Origin: Rubellimicrobium roseum | GTDB lineage: Bacteria; Pseudomonadota; Alphaproteobacteria; Rhodobacterales; Rhodobacteraceae | Assembly: GCF_006152145.1 (NCBI RefSeq) | Contig: NZ_VDFV01000013.1 | Span: 1-64,000, forward strand | DNA: 64,000 nucleotides | Direction of reading: 5' to 3' | Shown here: one piece after another, positions 44,121 to 52,504 of the stretch | Layout of the letters: each line of letters starts with the position of its first letter | Position numbering within the stretch: the first letter of the stretch is position 1 | The notes under the pieces: model-generated | The model's input: only the letters and a program-made list of their open reading frames with translations | What the model was told of the DNA's origin: nothing | Databases searched by the model: none | Program-made: the position numbers and the translations under genes

Positions 44121-44809
44121 CCGACACCCCCGACCTGCCCACCGGAACGCCGGTGGAGCCCGCATCCGTCGTGGCCGCCCCGGCCGGCGTCACCGTGGTC
44201 GATCACCCGCTGGTGCAGCACAAGCTGACGCTCATGCGCGAGCACGACACCTCGACGGCCTCGTTCCGGCGGCTCCTGCGCGAGATCAGCCTGCTGCTGG
44301 CCTATGAGGTCACGCGCACGCTGCCCATGACCACCAAGCGCATCAGCACACCCATCCAGGAGATGGACGCGCCCACGATCGAGGGGAAGAAGCTCGCGCT
44401 CATCTCGATCCTGCGGGCGGGGAACGGGTTGATGGACGGCATCCTCGACCTGATCCCGGCGGCGCGGGTGGGCTTCGTGGGGCTCTACCGCGACCCCGAG
44501 ACGCTCCAGCCTGTGCAGTACTACTTCAAGGTGCCGCAGCATCTGGAGGACCGGACCTGCATCGTGGTCGACCCGATGCTGGCCACGGGGAATTCGTCGG
44601 CGGCGGCGGTGGACCTGCTGAAGGAGGCGGGCGCGAAGGACATCCGCTTCCTGTGCCTGCTGGCCGCGCCCGAGGGGATCGCCCGGATGCAGGAGGCCCA
44701 CCCGGACGTGGCCATCGTCACGGCGGCCATCGACAGCCACCTCAACGACCACGGCTACATCGTGCCGGGCCTGGGCGACGCGGGCGACCGGATGTTCGGG
44801 ACCAAGTGA
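44117..44809 (+). CDS. upp: Uracil phosphoribosyltransferase
   Basis: A 230-residue type-I PRTase. [40 protein letters not shown] is the family N-terminus, preceded here by an extra about 27 Pro/Ala/Val-rich residues; the PRPP site is [21 protein letters not shown], and the uracil site [18 protein letters not shown] closes the protein. It converts uracil and PRPP to UMP, completing the salvage route started by Cdd and DeoA. A TGACGC/GCGTCA stem overlaps and follows its stop (44807-44829) and may end the operon. Confidence 0.96.
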   Translation: MTDTPDLPTGTPVEPASVVAAPAGVTVVDHPLVQHKLTLMREHDTSTASFRRLLREISLLLAYEVTRTLPMTTKRISTPIQEMDAPTIEGKKLALISILRAGNGLMDGILDLIPAARVGFVGLYRDPETLQPVQYYFKVPQHLEDRTCIVVDPMLATGNSSAAAVDLLKEAGAKDIRFLCLLAAPEGIARMQEAHPDVAIVTAAIDSHLNDHGYIVPGLGDAGDRMFGTK

Positions 44810-44880
44810 CGCAACCCGTCGTCGCGTCATAAGATTTCCCCATTCGTTCGGCAATCTCCGCCCGCACCGGGGGAGGCGGC

Positions 44881-45633
44881 ATGGCGACGGGGTTCGACGC
44901 GATTCGACAGGCGGGTGTGGAGGCCGTGCGGAGCCATCTGGTGCCGGTCGTGACCGCGCTGGGGCTGGCCATGGCGCTGGTCTGGGCGCCGAGCGATCCT
45001 GTGGCGACGGCCCCCGCGCCCCTGCCACGGTCCGAGTCGCGCCCCATGAGCGTCTGCCTTGCCTCGCCCGTCGCCAAGCGGCCCTGCGAGCTGCCCCGGC
45101 GCGAGGCCTCGGCGGCCCCGGTTCCGATCAAGGCCCGGCAGCCCCTGCCGCCGCTCCACTGGCTGGTCGATGCCGGGCCCGTCCGGCCCGCCGGGCTGGC
45201 CGGGGTGTCGGACTGGGTCGGGCCGGGGCGTCTGACGGCGCTGTCCCGCGATGCCGCGCCGGAGGCCTTCGAGACCGCGACGCCGACCCTGCGCCCCGCG
45301 CCGCTCGCCTGGGCGGGGGCGGTGCGGCCCGTGCCACGCGGGGCGGATGTGGCGTCCCTGGCCGAAGCCGCGCCGCGCCAGGTGGCCCGGCGGGCCGTGC
45401 CGGTCGAGTCCGGGCCGCTCCATGTGCAGGTGGGCACCTATGCCGACGGCGCGAACGCCGATCGGGCGGTCGCGGCGCTGAAGGCCATGGGCTTTGGCGT
45501 GGGCGAGCGGGCGGCACGGGCCGGGGCGATGCGCGCCGTCGCGGCGGGGCCCTTCGCGTCCGAGAGCGAGGCGGCGGTCGCGTTGGCGGCGCTGCGGGCG
45601 GCGGGCTTTGTCGAGGCGTATCTGACGCGCTGA
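44881..45633 (+). CDS. SPOR-domain membrane protein
   Basis: A 250-residue protein with an N-terminal membrane helix (SHLVPVVTALGLAMALVW, about 19-36), a long Pro/Ala-rich periplasmic linker and a C-terminal SPOR-like domain (LHVQVGTYADGANADRAVAALKAMGFGVGERAARAGAMRAVAAGPFASESEAAVALAALRAAGFVEAYL, about 179-247). SPOR domains bind denuded septal peptidoglycan glycans. Probable role at the cell envelope or division site. GGGGGAGG precedes the ATG. Not part of the upp operon by spacing. Confidence 0.82.
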   Translation: MATGFDAIRQAGVEAVRSHLVPVVTALGLAMALVWAPSDPVATAPAPLPRSESRPMSVCLASPVAKRPCELPRREASAAPVPIKARQPLPPLHWLVDAGPVRPAGLAGVSDWVGPGRLTALSRDAAPEAFETATPTLRPAPLAWAGAVRPVPRGADVASLAEAAPRQVARRAVPVESGPLHVQVGTYADGANADRAVAALKAMGFGVGERAARAGAMRAVAAGPFASESEAAVALAALRAAGFVEAYLTR

Positions 45634-45637
45634 ACGC

Positions 45638-46654
45638 TCAGACGCCCTGGCAGATGCCCTGAAGCGCCACCCATTCCGAATCGGAGATCAGGATCGGCGC
45701 CTCGGCCTGCGCATAGGCGTCCGCGGCGACGAGGTCCTCCACCGTGTCGCCCGTGGGGTCGAGATCGAGCGCCCAGGGCGCGAGCGGCACCTCGGCCTGG
45801 GCGAAGGCAGGGCCCAGGAGGTCGGCGTCGGGCTCGGTCGGCGTCGCGGCCAAGAGAGTCGCGGCATGCGCCTCGAGCACGGCGGGGTCGAGGTTGCCGG
45901 TCACGAGGAGGCGCAGCGTCGCCCAGACCCCCACCTCGTCGAGGAGGAGCCCGAGCGGGTCGTCGCCGTCGAGGGTCGCCTCGGCGGCGAGGAGGTGACC
46001 GGCCACCACCGCGGGCTCGGCCGCGCGTTCGACCAGGTCGCGCGGGACGACGGCGATGTGGCCGGGCAGCACGAGGGGCGCGGCGGGCCCCAGAGGCAGG
46101 ACCACCGCATGGCCGCCCTGGCCCAGCGCCCGGTCATGGAGCTGCTGGAGCGCCTCGGCCCCGAGCGGGTCGCGGCAGGCGGGGCCGAGGCGCGACTGGA
46201 GATGGCCGAGGAGCGTGGCCCCGATCTCGGTCCGCTTGGAGAGCGGCACGACCTCCAGCGCCTCGCGCCGGACGGCGCCGGGGAACCACACGAGGCCCAG
46301 GAACGCGGCGAGGACAGCGAGCGTGGGCCAAAGCGCCCGGCGCAGCCGGTGGGGGCCGCCGCGCGCCCTGGCGACGCTGCGGCGCACCGTCTCGATGGCC
46401 GAGACCATGATCTCGTCGTCGATCTCCAGCGTCTCGGAGCCGGCCTCGTCGGGGGCGTAGAGCGCGGGCCGGGTGCCGGGGTTGAGCCGCGTGACCGCCG
46501 GAAGCGACCAATGGGCGAGCGGCAGGCCGGAGCCGTCGGCCAGGACCAGGGTGGCGTGGCCGAAGGAGACGACGACCTCGCGCCCGCCCTCGCCGGGGGC
46601 CGCGCGCCAGCGGCCCGTCGATTCCAGGCGGGCGTATCGGGAGAGCGCGGTCAT
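45638..46654 (-). CDS. Membrane-anchored protein of unknown function
   Basis: A 338-residue protein with no family I can name surely. The N-terminal cytoplasmic part (about 1-100) has GREVVVSFGHATLVLADGSGLPLAHWSLPAVTRLNPGTRPALYAPDEAGSETLEIDDEIMVSAIETVRRSVAR; one membrane helix follows (ALWPTLAVLAAFLGLVWFPG, about 107-126) and then a periplasmic-type domain (about 127-338). The latter has GHIAVVPRDLVERAAEPAVVAGHLLAAEA, slightly reminiscent of M48 peptidases but without an HExxH zinc motif. Ends 5 bp from the convergent SPOR gene. Confidence 0.7.
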   Translation of the reverse strand: MTALSRYARLESTGRWRAAPGEGGREVVVSFGHATLVLADGSGLPLAHWSLPAVTRLNPGTRPALYAPDEAGSETLEIDDEIMVSAIETVRRSVARARGGPHRLRRALWPTLAVLAAFLGLVWFPGAVRREALEVVPLSKRTEIGATLLGHLQSRLGPACRDPLGAEALQQLHDRALGQGGHAVVLPLGPAAPLVLPGHIAVVPRDLVERAAEPAVVAGHLLAAEATLDGDDPLGLLLDEVGVWATLRLLVTGNLDPAVLEAHAATLLAATPTEPDADLLGPAFAQAEVPLAPWALDLDPTGDTVEDLVAADAYAQAEAPILISDSEWVALQGICQGV

Positions 46655-46791
46655 GGTCCTCGGGGGTGTCGCTTCGGACGCCGGTATATCCCGGCCGGGG
46701 CGGGAAGGGGAAGGTGGGGCGGACCCGTCGCGAACGGCGTACCGTCCGGGCAGGCCGGCGGATAGGGAAGGGAAAACCGAAGGAGGCGGGC

Positions 46792-47474
46792 ATGGAGGGG
46801 GGCGGCAACCGGCCGGCGCTGGCGGGGGCGCTGGTGGTGGGGGCGATGGCCTTGTTCGGGCTCATCGACAACTTCATGCGGCTCGCGGCCGAGACGGGCG
46901 GGTTGTGGCAGTCGCGGAGGAGGTCACGGTCTGGACGGGGCTGCCGGTGCTGGCGGGCGCGCTCTATGGGCTGGGGAACCTCGTGACGCGCAAGTGGTGC
47001 GCCGAGGAGGGGACGCTGACGCTGCTCGGTGGCTTCTTCGCGCTGATGATGGTCTGGGGGACCTTGGGCTGCTTGGTGCTGTGGTTCCTGCCGCGGTCGG
47101 TGCCCGAGGGCGCGGCGGGCTGGGCCACGCGCGGCTGGGTCGCGCCCCAAGGCGTGTTCCTGGTGATAACCGTGGTGCAGGGAGTGGGGTCGCTGGTCGG
47201 CGTGGGGATGTCGATCAAGGCCTACCAGATCGCCAACGCGACGGTGGTCTCGGTCCTCGAGAACACGCTGCTGGTCTTTGCCACGCTGTGGGCCGTCGTG
47301 CTGTGGCGCGAGGTGCCCGGCCCCACCGAGGCGCTGAGGCTGGGGCTGGTGACCGCCGCCGGCGTGATGATCGCTCTGCGCGAGCCGCGCGCCGCCGGGC
47401 CGGTGCCGGAGGAGGCCCGACCGGCCCCCTCCGCCGGGACTCAGGCGGCCTGGGCGGGCGAGAAGCGGCCGTAG
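46792..47474 (+). pseudogene. EamA/DMT transporter pseudogene with internal deletion
   Basis: The first 40 codons (MEGGGNRPALAGALVVGAMALFGLIDNFMRLAAETGGLWQ, good ribosome binding site GGAGG upstream) are a normal EamA N-terminus. At about 46912 the frame changes and the sequence resumes as VWTGLPVLAGALYGLGNLVTRKWCAEEGTLTLLGGFFALMMVWG...AYQIANATVVSVLENTLLVFATLWAVVLWREVPGPTEALRLGLVTAAGVMIAL, the second EamA domain. About three to four helices of the first domain are missing. The 3' end overlaps the end of the convergent fadJ gene by 34 bp. Confidence 0.8.
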
Positions 47475-49639
47475 AAGCTCTGGCCCCGCTCGGCCATCTC
47501 CTCCAGCAGCGCGGGCGGGGCGAAGCGGTCGCCGTGCGCCTCGGCCAGCTCCTCGGCGCGTTGGGCGGCGTAGGGCGTGCCCAGGATGTCGAGCCAGGAG
47601 AAGGGCCCCCCCGACCAGGGCGCGAAGCCCCAGCCCAGGATCGCGCCCACGTCGCCTTCGCGGATGTCGGTCAGGACGCCCTCCTCCAACGCGCGGACGG
47701 CTTCCAGCACCTGCGCGAAGAGCAGGCGCTCCTGCACCTCCTGAAGGCTCGGCTGCTCCTGGGCCAGCGGGAAGCGGCGGGCGAGGTCGGGCCAGAGGCC
47801 CTGCCGCTCCCCCTTGTCGTCGTAGGCGTAGAAGCCGGCCTTGGCCTTGCGGCCGAGGCGCCCCTCGGCGGCCATGGGGAAGAGGACTTGGTCCACGGCC
47901 TCGTCCTTGTAGGCGTCGCCCATCGCGGCGCGGGTCGCCTTGGCGATCTTCACCCCGAGGTCGATGGAGGTCTCGTCGATGAGTTGTAGCGGCCCGAGCG
48001 GCATCCCCACCAGCTTGGCGGCATTCTCGATGAGCGTGGGCGAGACGCCCTCGGCCACCATGCGGACGCCTTCGTTCAGGTAGGGGATGATGCAGCGGTT
48101 GGCGTAGAAGAACCGCGCGTCGTTGACGACGATCGGCGTCTTGCCGATCTGGCGCGCGAAGTCGAGCGCCTTGGCCACGGCGCGGTCGCCCGTCTCCTGG
48201 CCCCGGATGATCTCCACGAGCTGCATCTTGTCCACGGGGGAGAAGAAGTGGATACCGATGAACTGGTCGGGCTTGTCGCTGGCCTTCGCGAGATCGGTGA
48301 TCGGCAGGGTCGAGGTGTTGGTGGCGAAGATGCAGTCGGGGCCGACATGCCCGAGCACCTTGCGCGTCACCTCGGCCTTCACCTTCGGGTCCTCGAACAC
48401 GGCCTCCACGATCAGGTCGCAGCCCGACAACGCCGCATAGTCGGTCGTGGGCGTGATGCGGGCCAGCACCTCGGCCTTCTTCTCCTCGGTCACCTTGCGG
48501 CGGCTCACGCCCTTGGAGAGCAGCCCCTCGGAATGCGCCTTGCCACGGTCGGCCGCGTCCTGCGCGGCGTCCACGAGCACGACCTCGATCCCCGCGTTGG
48601 CCGCCACATAGGCGATGCCCGCGCCCATCATGCCCGCGCCGAGGACGCCGAGCTTGCGCACCTTCTGGTCCGGGGCCTCGGGCCGGTTCGCGCCCTTGCC
48701 CAGCGCCTGCATGTTGATGAACAGCGACCGGATCATCGCCGAGGAGGAGGGGTTCATCAGGATGTTGGTGAACCAGCGCGCCTCGATCCGCAGCGCCGTG
48801 TCGAAGTTGACCAGCGCGCCCTCGTAGACCGCCGACAGCAGCGCCTTGGCGGCCGGATAGACGCCAAAGGTCTTGCTGTTCACCATGGCCGAGGCGCCGA
48901 CGAAGGTCATGTAGCCCGCCGGATGATAAGGGGTGCCGCCCGGCATCTTGTAGTCCTTGCGGTCCCAGGGCTTGGACAACTCCGCGCCCACGGCCGAGAG
49001 CACCCATTCCTTGGCGCGCGACAGGAGCTGGTCGGCCGGGACCACCTCGTCGATCAGGCCCGCCGCCTTGGCCGCCTGCGGGTCCACCGTCTTGCCTTCA
49101 AGGAGCCAGGACGAGGCGCCCATCGCGCCGAGCTTCCTCACCAGCCGCGTCGTGCCGCCCGCGCCGGGGAAGATGCCGACCTTGATCTCGGGCAGACCGA
49201 TCTTCGCCTTGGGGTTGTCCGCGGCGATGATGCGGTGGCAGGCGAGCGGGATCTCGTAGCCGATGCCCAGGGCGGTGCCGGGCAGCGCCGCCACGATCGG
49301 CTTGCCCCCCTTGTTGGTCTTGGGCTCCATGCCCGCCCGCTCGATCCGGCGCAGGGCGTGGTGCATCCCCATGATCCCGTCCATGAGGCCGCGCGCGGGC
49401 TCGTCGCCGGCGTTCTCCTTCATGGCGGCGATCACGGCGAGGTCCATGCCGGCCGCGAAGTCCTTCTTTCCGCTCGTGACGACGATGCCCTTCACCGCGG
49501 GGTCGGCCAGCGCCTCGGCCACCAGCGCGTCCAGCTCGCGCAGCGAGTCGAGGTTCAGCACGTTCATCGAGCGGCCGGGCACGTCCCAGGTCAGGACCGC
49601 GATGCCTTGGTCGTCCGTCTGCAAGGAGAAGTCGGTCAT
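47441..49639 (-). CDS. fadJ: Fatty-acid oxidation enzyme: enoyl-CoA hydratase / 3-hydroxyacyl-CoA dehydrogenase
   Basis: A 732-residue multifunctional protein. Residues about 1-190 are a crotonase domain (GIVVTSGKKDFAAGMDL, IVAALPGTALGIGYEIPLACHRIIAAD); about 325-500 the NAD-binding domain (KLGVLGAGMMGAGIAYVAANAGIEVVLVDAAQDAADRG; VFEDPKVKAEV; FATNTSTLPITDLA; GIHFFSPVDKMQLVEII); the rest two HCDH C-terminal domains (NRCIIPYLNEGVRMVAEGV; GWGFAPWSGGPFSWLD). It performs hydration and oxidation in the beta-oxidation cycle. ATG at 49639 or 49642; AAGGA fits 49639 better. With the thiolase it makes a FadIJ-type set. Confidence 0.94.
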   Translation of the reverse strand: MTDFSLQTDDQGIAVLTWDVPGRSMNVLNLDSLRELDALVAEALADPAVKGIVVTSGKKDFAAGMDLAVIAAMKENAGDEPARGLMDGIMGMHHALRRIERAGMEPKTNKGGKPIVAALPGTALGIGYEIPLACHRIIAADNPKAKIGLPEIKVGIFPGAGGTTRLVRKLGAMGASSWLLEGKTVDPQAAKAAGLIDEVVPADQLLSRAKEWVLSAVGAELSKPWDRKDYKMPGGTPYHPAGYMTFVGASAMVNSKTFGVYPAAKALLSAVYEGALVNFDTALRIEARWFTNILMNPSSSAMIRSLFINMQALGKGANRPEAPDQKVRKLGVLGAGMMGAGIAYVAANAGIEVVLVDAAQDAADRGKAHSEGLLSKGVSRRKVTEEKKAEVLARITPTTDYAALSGCDLIVEAVFEDPKVKAEVTRKVLGHVGPDCIFATNTSTLPITDLAKASDKPDQFIGIHFFSPVDKMQLVEIIRGQETGDRAVAKALDFARQIGKTPIVVNDARFFYANRCIIPYLNEGVRMVAEGVSPTLIENAAKLVGMPLGPLQLIDETSIDLGVKIAKATRAAMGDAYKDEAVDQVLFPMAAEGRLGRKAKAGFYAYDDKGERQGLWPDLARRFPLAQEQPSLQEVQERLLFAQVLEAVRALEEGVLTDIREGDVGAILGWGFAPWSGGPFSWLDILGTPYAAQRAEELAEAHGDRFAPPALLEEMAERGQSFYGRFSPAQAA

Positions 49640-49709
49640 CATCCTGTCCTTTCCATGGGAATGTCGGTCGGCCCGAAGCCGCGTGGGTCGGGCGCCCGGT
49701 CGCCGCCGG

Positions 49710-50132
49710 CTAGCCGTCGCTGTCCGAGCGGGCGACCAGGGTGCAGTGCACGACGTCCATCATCTCGATGCGCGGGCTGTCCAGGGCCTGCTGCTTGAGG
49801 TAGTAGAGGGCGACGTAGTCGTCCTCCTCCTGATGGTCGTCGTAGTGGCCGATCCAGCGGAGCCAGACCCGGAACCGCCCCTGTCGCGGCACCTCGATCG
49901 CCGAGATGCGCGGCGCCATCGTCCTGATGCCGGCGGACTTGTGGGCCGCGAAGCGCCGCCGGAAGTAGTCTTCGAGATCCTCGGGCGAGCGCATCACCAC
50001 GAGATGGCCGTCCATCTCCACGGGACAGGGAAAGATCCATGGTTCGGTCATGGCGCGGAACCGCCCTGCCACGAAGTCCTGACCCATCCGGGTGAAAAGA
50101 TCCGTCACGCCCAAGGGTTTGCGGCTTGCCAT
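49710..50132 (-). CDS. NTF2/SnoaL-like protein of unknown function
   Basis: A 140-residue protein. The pattern VTDLFTRMGQDFVAGRFRAMTEPWIFPCPVEMDGHLVVMRSPEDLEDYFRRRFAAHKSAGIRTMAPRISAIEVPRQGRFRVWLRWIGHY is that of an NTF2-like (SnoaL) alpha+beta barrel. Catalytic residues cannot be assigned. It is encoded between fadJ and the thiolase gene, so a link with fatty-acid metabolism is possible but unproven. An ATG at 50132 gives a full domain. Confidence 0.65.
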   Translation of the reverse strand: MASRKPLGVTDLFTRMGQDFVAGRFRAMTEPWIFPCPVEMDGHLVVMRSPEDLEDYFRRRFAAHKSAGIRTMAPRISAIEVPRQGRFRVWLRWIGHYDDHQEEDDYVALYYLKQQALDSPRIEMMDVVHCTLVARSDSDG

Positions 50133-50247
50133 GATCCTTGCCGGCCACCTCCGCCTCAGGTCCGTGTCGGGGAGTCGACGTATCCTTCTGGTTGTAGGCT
50201 ATAGCATACATTGCGCGTGCCCAGATGCGAAATCGGATGACCCGGGG

Positions 50248-51459
50248 TCACACCCGTTCGATGATGGTGGCCGCGCCCATGCCGGACGCGATGCAGAGCG
50301 TGGCCAGGCCCGTGCCCTTGCCGGTGCGCTCCAGCTCGTCCAGCAGGGTGCCCAGGATGATGGCGCCGGTCGCCCCCAGCGGATGGCCCATGGCGATGGA
50401 CCCGCCGTTGACGTTCACCCGGTCGTCGTCCACGTCGAAGGCCTGCATGAAGCGCAGCACCACCGAGGCGAAAGCCTCGTTCACCTCGAAGAGGTCGATG
50501 TCGGAGACGGCCATGCCGCTGTCGCGCAGGATCTTCTCGGTGGCGGGGACGGGGCCCGTCAGCATGATCGTCGGGTCCGAGCCGATCTTGGCCGTGGCGC
50601 GGATGCGGGCGCGGGGGGTGAGCCCGTGCCTTTCCCCGAATTCCTTGGAGCCCAGGAGGATGCCGGCCGCGCCGTCCACGATCCCCGAGGAGTTGCCGGC
50701 GTGGTGGATGTGGTTGATCCGCTCCAGGTGCGGGTACTTCATCAGGGCGACCTTGTCGAAGCCCGGCATGACCTCGCCCATGGCGCGGAAGGAGGGCTCC
50801 AGCGCGCCCAGCGCCTGCATGTCGGTGTTGGGCCGCATGTATTCGTCATGGGCGAGGATGGTCAGGCCGTTCTGGTCCACCACCGGCACGACCGAGCGGG
50901 CGAAGCGGCCGTCGTCCCAGGCGGCCTTTGCGCGTTTCTGCGAGCGGACGGCGAAGGCGTCGGCCTCGTCACGGGTGATACCGTACTCGGTCGCGATGAT
51001 GTCGGCCGAGATGCCCTGCGGGACGAAGTAGGTCTCGAGCGCCAGGGTCGGGTCCACGGCGATGGCCGCCCCGTCCGAGCCCATGGGCACGCGACCCATC
51101 ATCTCCACGCCGCCGGCGATGTAGCCTTCGCCCGCGCCGCCCCGGATCTGGTTGGCGGCGAGGTTCACCGCCTCCAGGCCGGAGGCGCAGAAGCGGTTGA
51201 CCGAGAGGCCGGGCACGGACTCGGCGAGGCTGGACGCCAGGACGGCCGATCGGGCGAGGCAGCCGCCCTGTTCGCCCACCTGGGTGACGTTGCCCCAGAT
51301 GACGTCCTCGACCGCGTCGGGGGGCAGGTCCGAGCGCTCGCGCAGCGCGTCGAGCACCTGGGCCGAGAGGCGCAGGCTCGTGACCTCGTGGAGCGATCCG
51401 TCGGGCTTGCCCTTGCCACGGGGGGTGCGGATGGCGTCGTAGATGTAGGCGTCGGTCAT
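50248..51459 (-). CDS. fadA: Acetyl-CoA C-acyltransferase (thiolase)
   Basis: A 403-residue thiolase. The nucleophilic Cys is in LSVNRFCASGLEAVNLAANQI (about 90); the second active site is NVNGGSIAMGHPLGATGAIILGTLLDELE (His) and LCIASGMGAATIIERV (Cys near the end). DLFEVNEAFASV is the NEAF motif. It splits 3-ketoacyl-CoA in the last step of beta-oxidation, working with the FadJ protein encoded downstream. The start at 51459 (MTDAYIYDAIRTPRGKG) is the family start. FadI would be an equally valid name. Confidence 0.94.
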   Translation of the reverse strand: MTDAYIYDAIRTPRGKGKPDGSLHEVTSLRLSAQVLDALRERSDLPPDAVEDVIWGNVTQVGEQGGCLARSAVLASSLAESVPGLSVNRFCASGLEAVNLAANQIRGGAGEGYIAGGVEMMGRVPMGSDGAAIAVDPTLALETYFVPQGISADIIATEYGITRDEADAFAVRSQKRAKAAWDDGRFARSVVPVVDQNGLTILAHDEYMRPNTDMQALGALEPSFRAMGEVMPGFDKVALMKYPHLERINHIHHAGNSSGIVDGAAGILLGSKEFGERHGLTPRARIRATAKIGSDPTIMLTGPVPATEKILRDSGMAVSDIDLFEVNEAFASVVLRFMQAFDVDDDRVNVNGGSIAMGHPLGATGAIILGTLLDELERTGKGTGLATLCIASGMGAATIIERV

Positions 51460-51567
51460 GCGCGCTCTCCGGTCGGTCGTCTGCGGGATGGCCGCCGGGG
51501 GGCGAGCGGCCATCGGTCGAGCGTGAGCCTGCGACGGCCCGCGCCCTCCGTCCACCGCGTCGCTGCG

Positions 51568-52203
51568 TCACGAGATGGTGGCGCGATCCGAGGGCCGGCC
51601 GGGCATCATGTCGTAGGGATGCCGCCAGCCGGGCAGGGCGGAGATGCGGTCCAGCCAGGCGTCGATGGCGGGCCATTCGGCGCGGTCGAAGCCGAAGGGC
51701 TCGGGGTAGTAGAGATAGCCGCAGCAGGCGATGTCGCCGATAGTGACCTCCTCCCCCGCGAGCCAGGGGGTCTGGCCCAACTGCGCCTCCATGGACTGGA
51801 GCGCGGCGCGCAGGCGCCCCGAAAGCCAGTCCATCACCTGGGGCGAGCGCTTCTCGGGCGCGAGGAAGTTCATGTGGAAACGCAGCGCACCGGCCTGCGA
51901 CGAGACCTTGTGGTTGTCGAAGAGCAGCCAGCGCAGCGCCTCGGCGCGGCTGGGGCCCAGGAGCCTGCCCGTCCGCTCGGCCGCCCAAAGCTGGATCGTG
52001 CCGGACTGGGTGAGCTTGACGTCGTCGCCCACGAGGACGGGCACCTCGCCCATGACGTTGAGGGCCCGGAACTCGGGGGTGCGGGTCGCGCCGTGGAAGA
52101 AGTCGACGAAGACGGGCTCCCAGTCGATGCCGCAGAGGGTGAGGGTCAGCGCCGCCTTGTAGGCGTTGCCGGACTCGCCGAAGCAGTGGAGATGAAGGGT
52201 CAT
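51568..52203 (-). CDS. Glutathione S-transferase family protein
   Basis: A 211-residue GST. The N-terminal thioredoxin-like domain is MTLHLHCFGESGNAYKAALTLTLCGIDWEPVFVDFFHG...TPEFRALNVMGEVPVLVGDDVKLTQSGTIQLWAAE, where QSGTI is the glutathione-binding Ser region; the C-terminal helical domain includes LAGEEVTIGDIACCGYLYY. Catalytic residue likely Ser near position 11 (GESGNAYK). Located between thiolase and acyl-CoA dehydrogenase genes; possibly detoxifies reactive acyl or aldehyde products. Confidence 0.9.
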   Translation of the reverse strand: MTLHLHCFGESGNAYKAALTLTLCGIDWEPVFVDFFHGATRTPEFRALNVMGEVPVLVGDDVKLTQSGTIQLWAAERTGRLLGPSRAEALRWLLFDNHKVSSQAGALRFHMNFLAPEKRSPQVMDWLSGRLRAALQSMEAQLGQTPWLAGEEVTIGDIACCGYLYYPEPFGFDRAEWPAIDAWLDRISALPGWRHPYDMMPGRPSDRATIS

Positions 52204-52242
52204 GAGCAGACCTCCGACGCCGCGCATGCGGAGGCGTCGCTG

Positions 52243-52440
52243 GCGTATTTGGGCCAAGTTGATGAGGCCCGCCCTTTACCGGATCTTAACCCGTCCTGAG
52301 GCAGTGTGGCGCTGCGGTACAGGCTGGCGAGCCGATGACCGCCCAAGTTGATGCAAGCCCTGTCCGGTCTGTCCGCAAGGAGGAGCGCGGGCAGGGCGGC
52401 GTCGTCTCGCGCCCGCCCTATCAACTTGGTCCAAATACGC
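52243..52440. repeat. Long-arm inverted repeat with an internal half-copy
   Basis: A 21-bp arm starting GCGTATTTGGGCCAAGTTG (52243-52263) recurs inverted at 52420-52440 with one mismatch in 21; beyond the arms GCCCGCCCT-like sequence is also shared. A third, direct CCAAGTTGAT lies between them at 52343-52352. The whole 301-bp gap 52204-52504 has no gene. Family and role unknown; a dispersed intergenic repeat of Rhodobacteraceae is possible. Confidence 0.8.
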
Positions 52441-52504
52441 ATGCGACCTGTCCTCCTCGCGCAGCCTGTCCGGTCCGGGCGCCTGCCCGGACTCGGAGAC
52501 TACC

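Noticed and set aside
45638-46654. M48 metallopeptidase assignment for the unknown membrane protein
   Set aside because: The AVVAGHLLAAEA helix is suggestive, but there is no HExxH motif and no third ligand.
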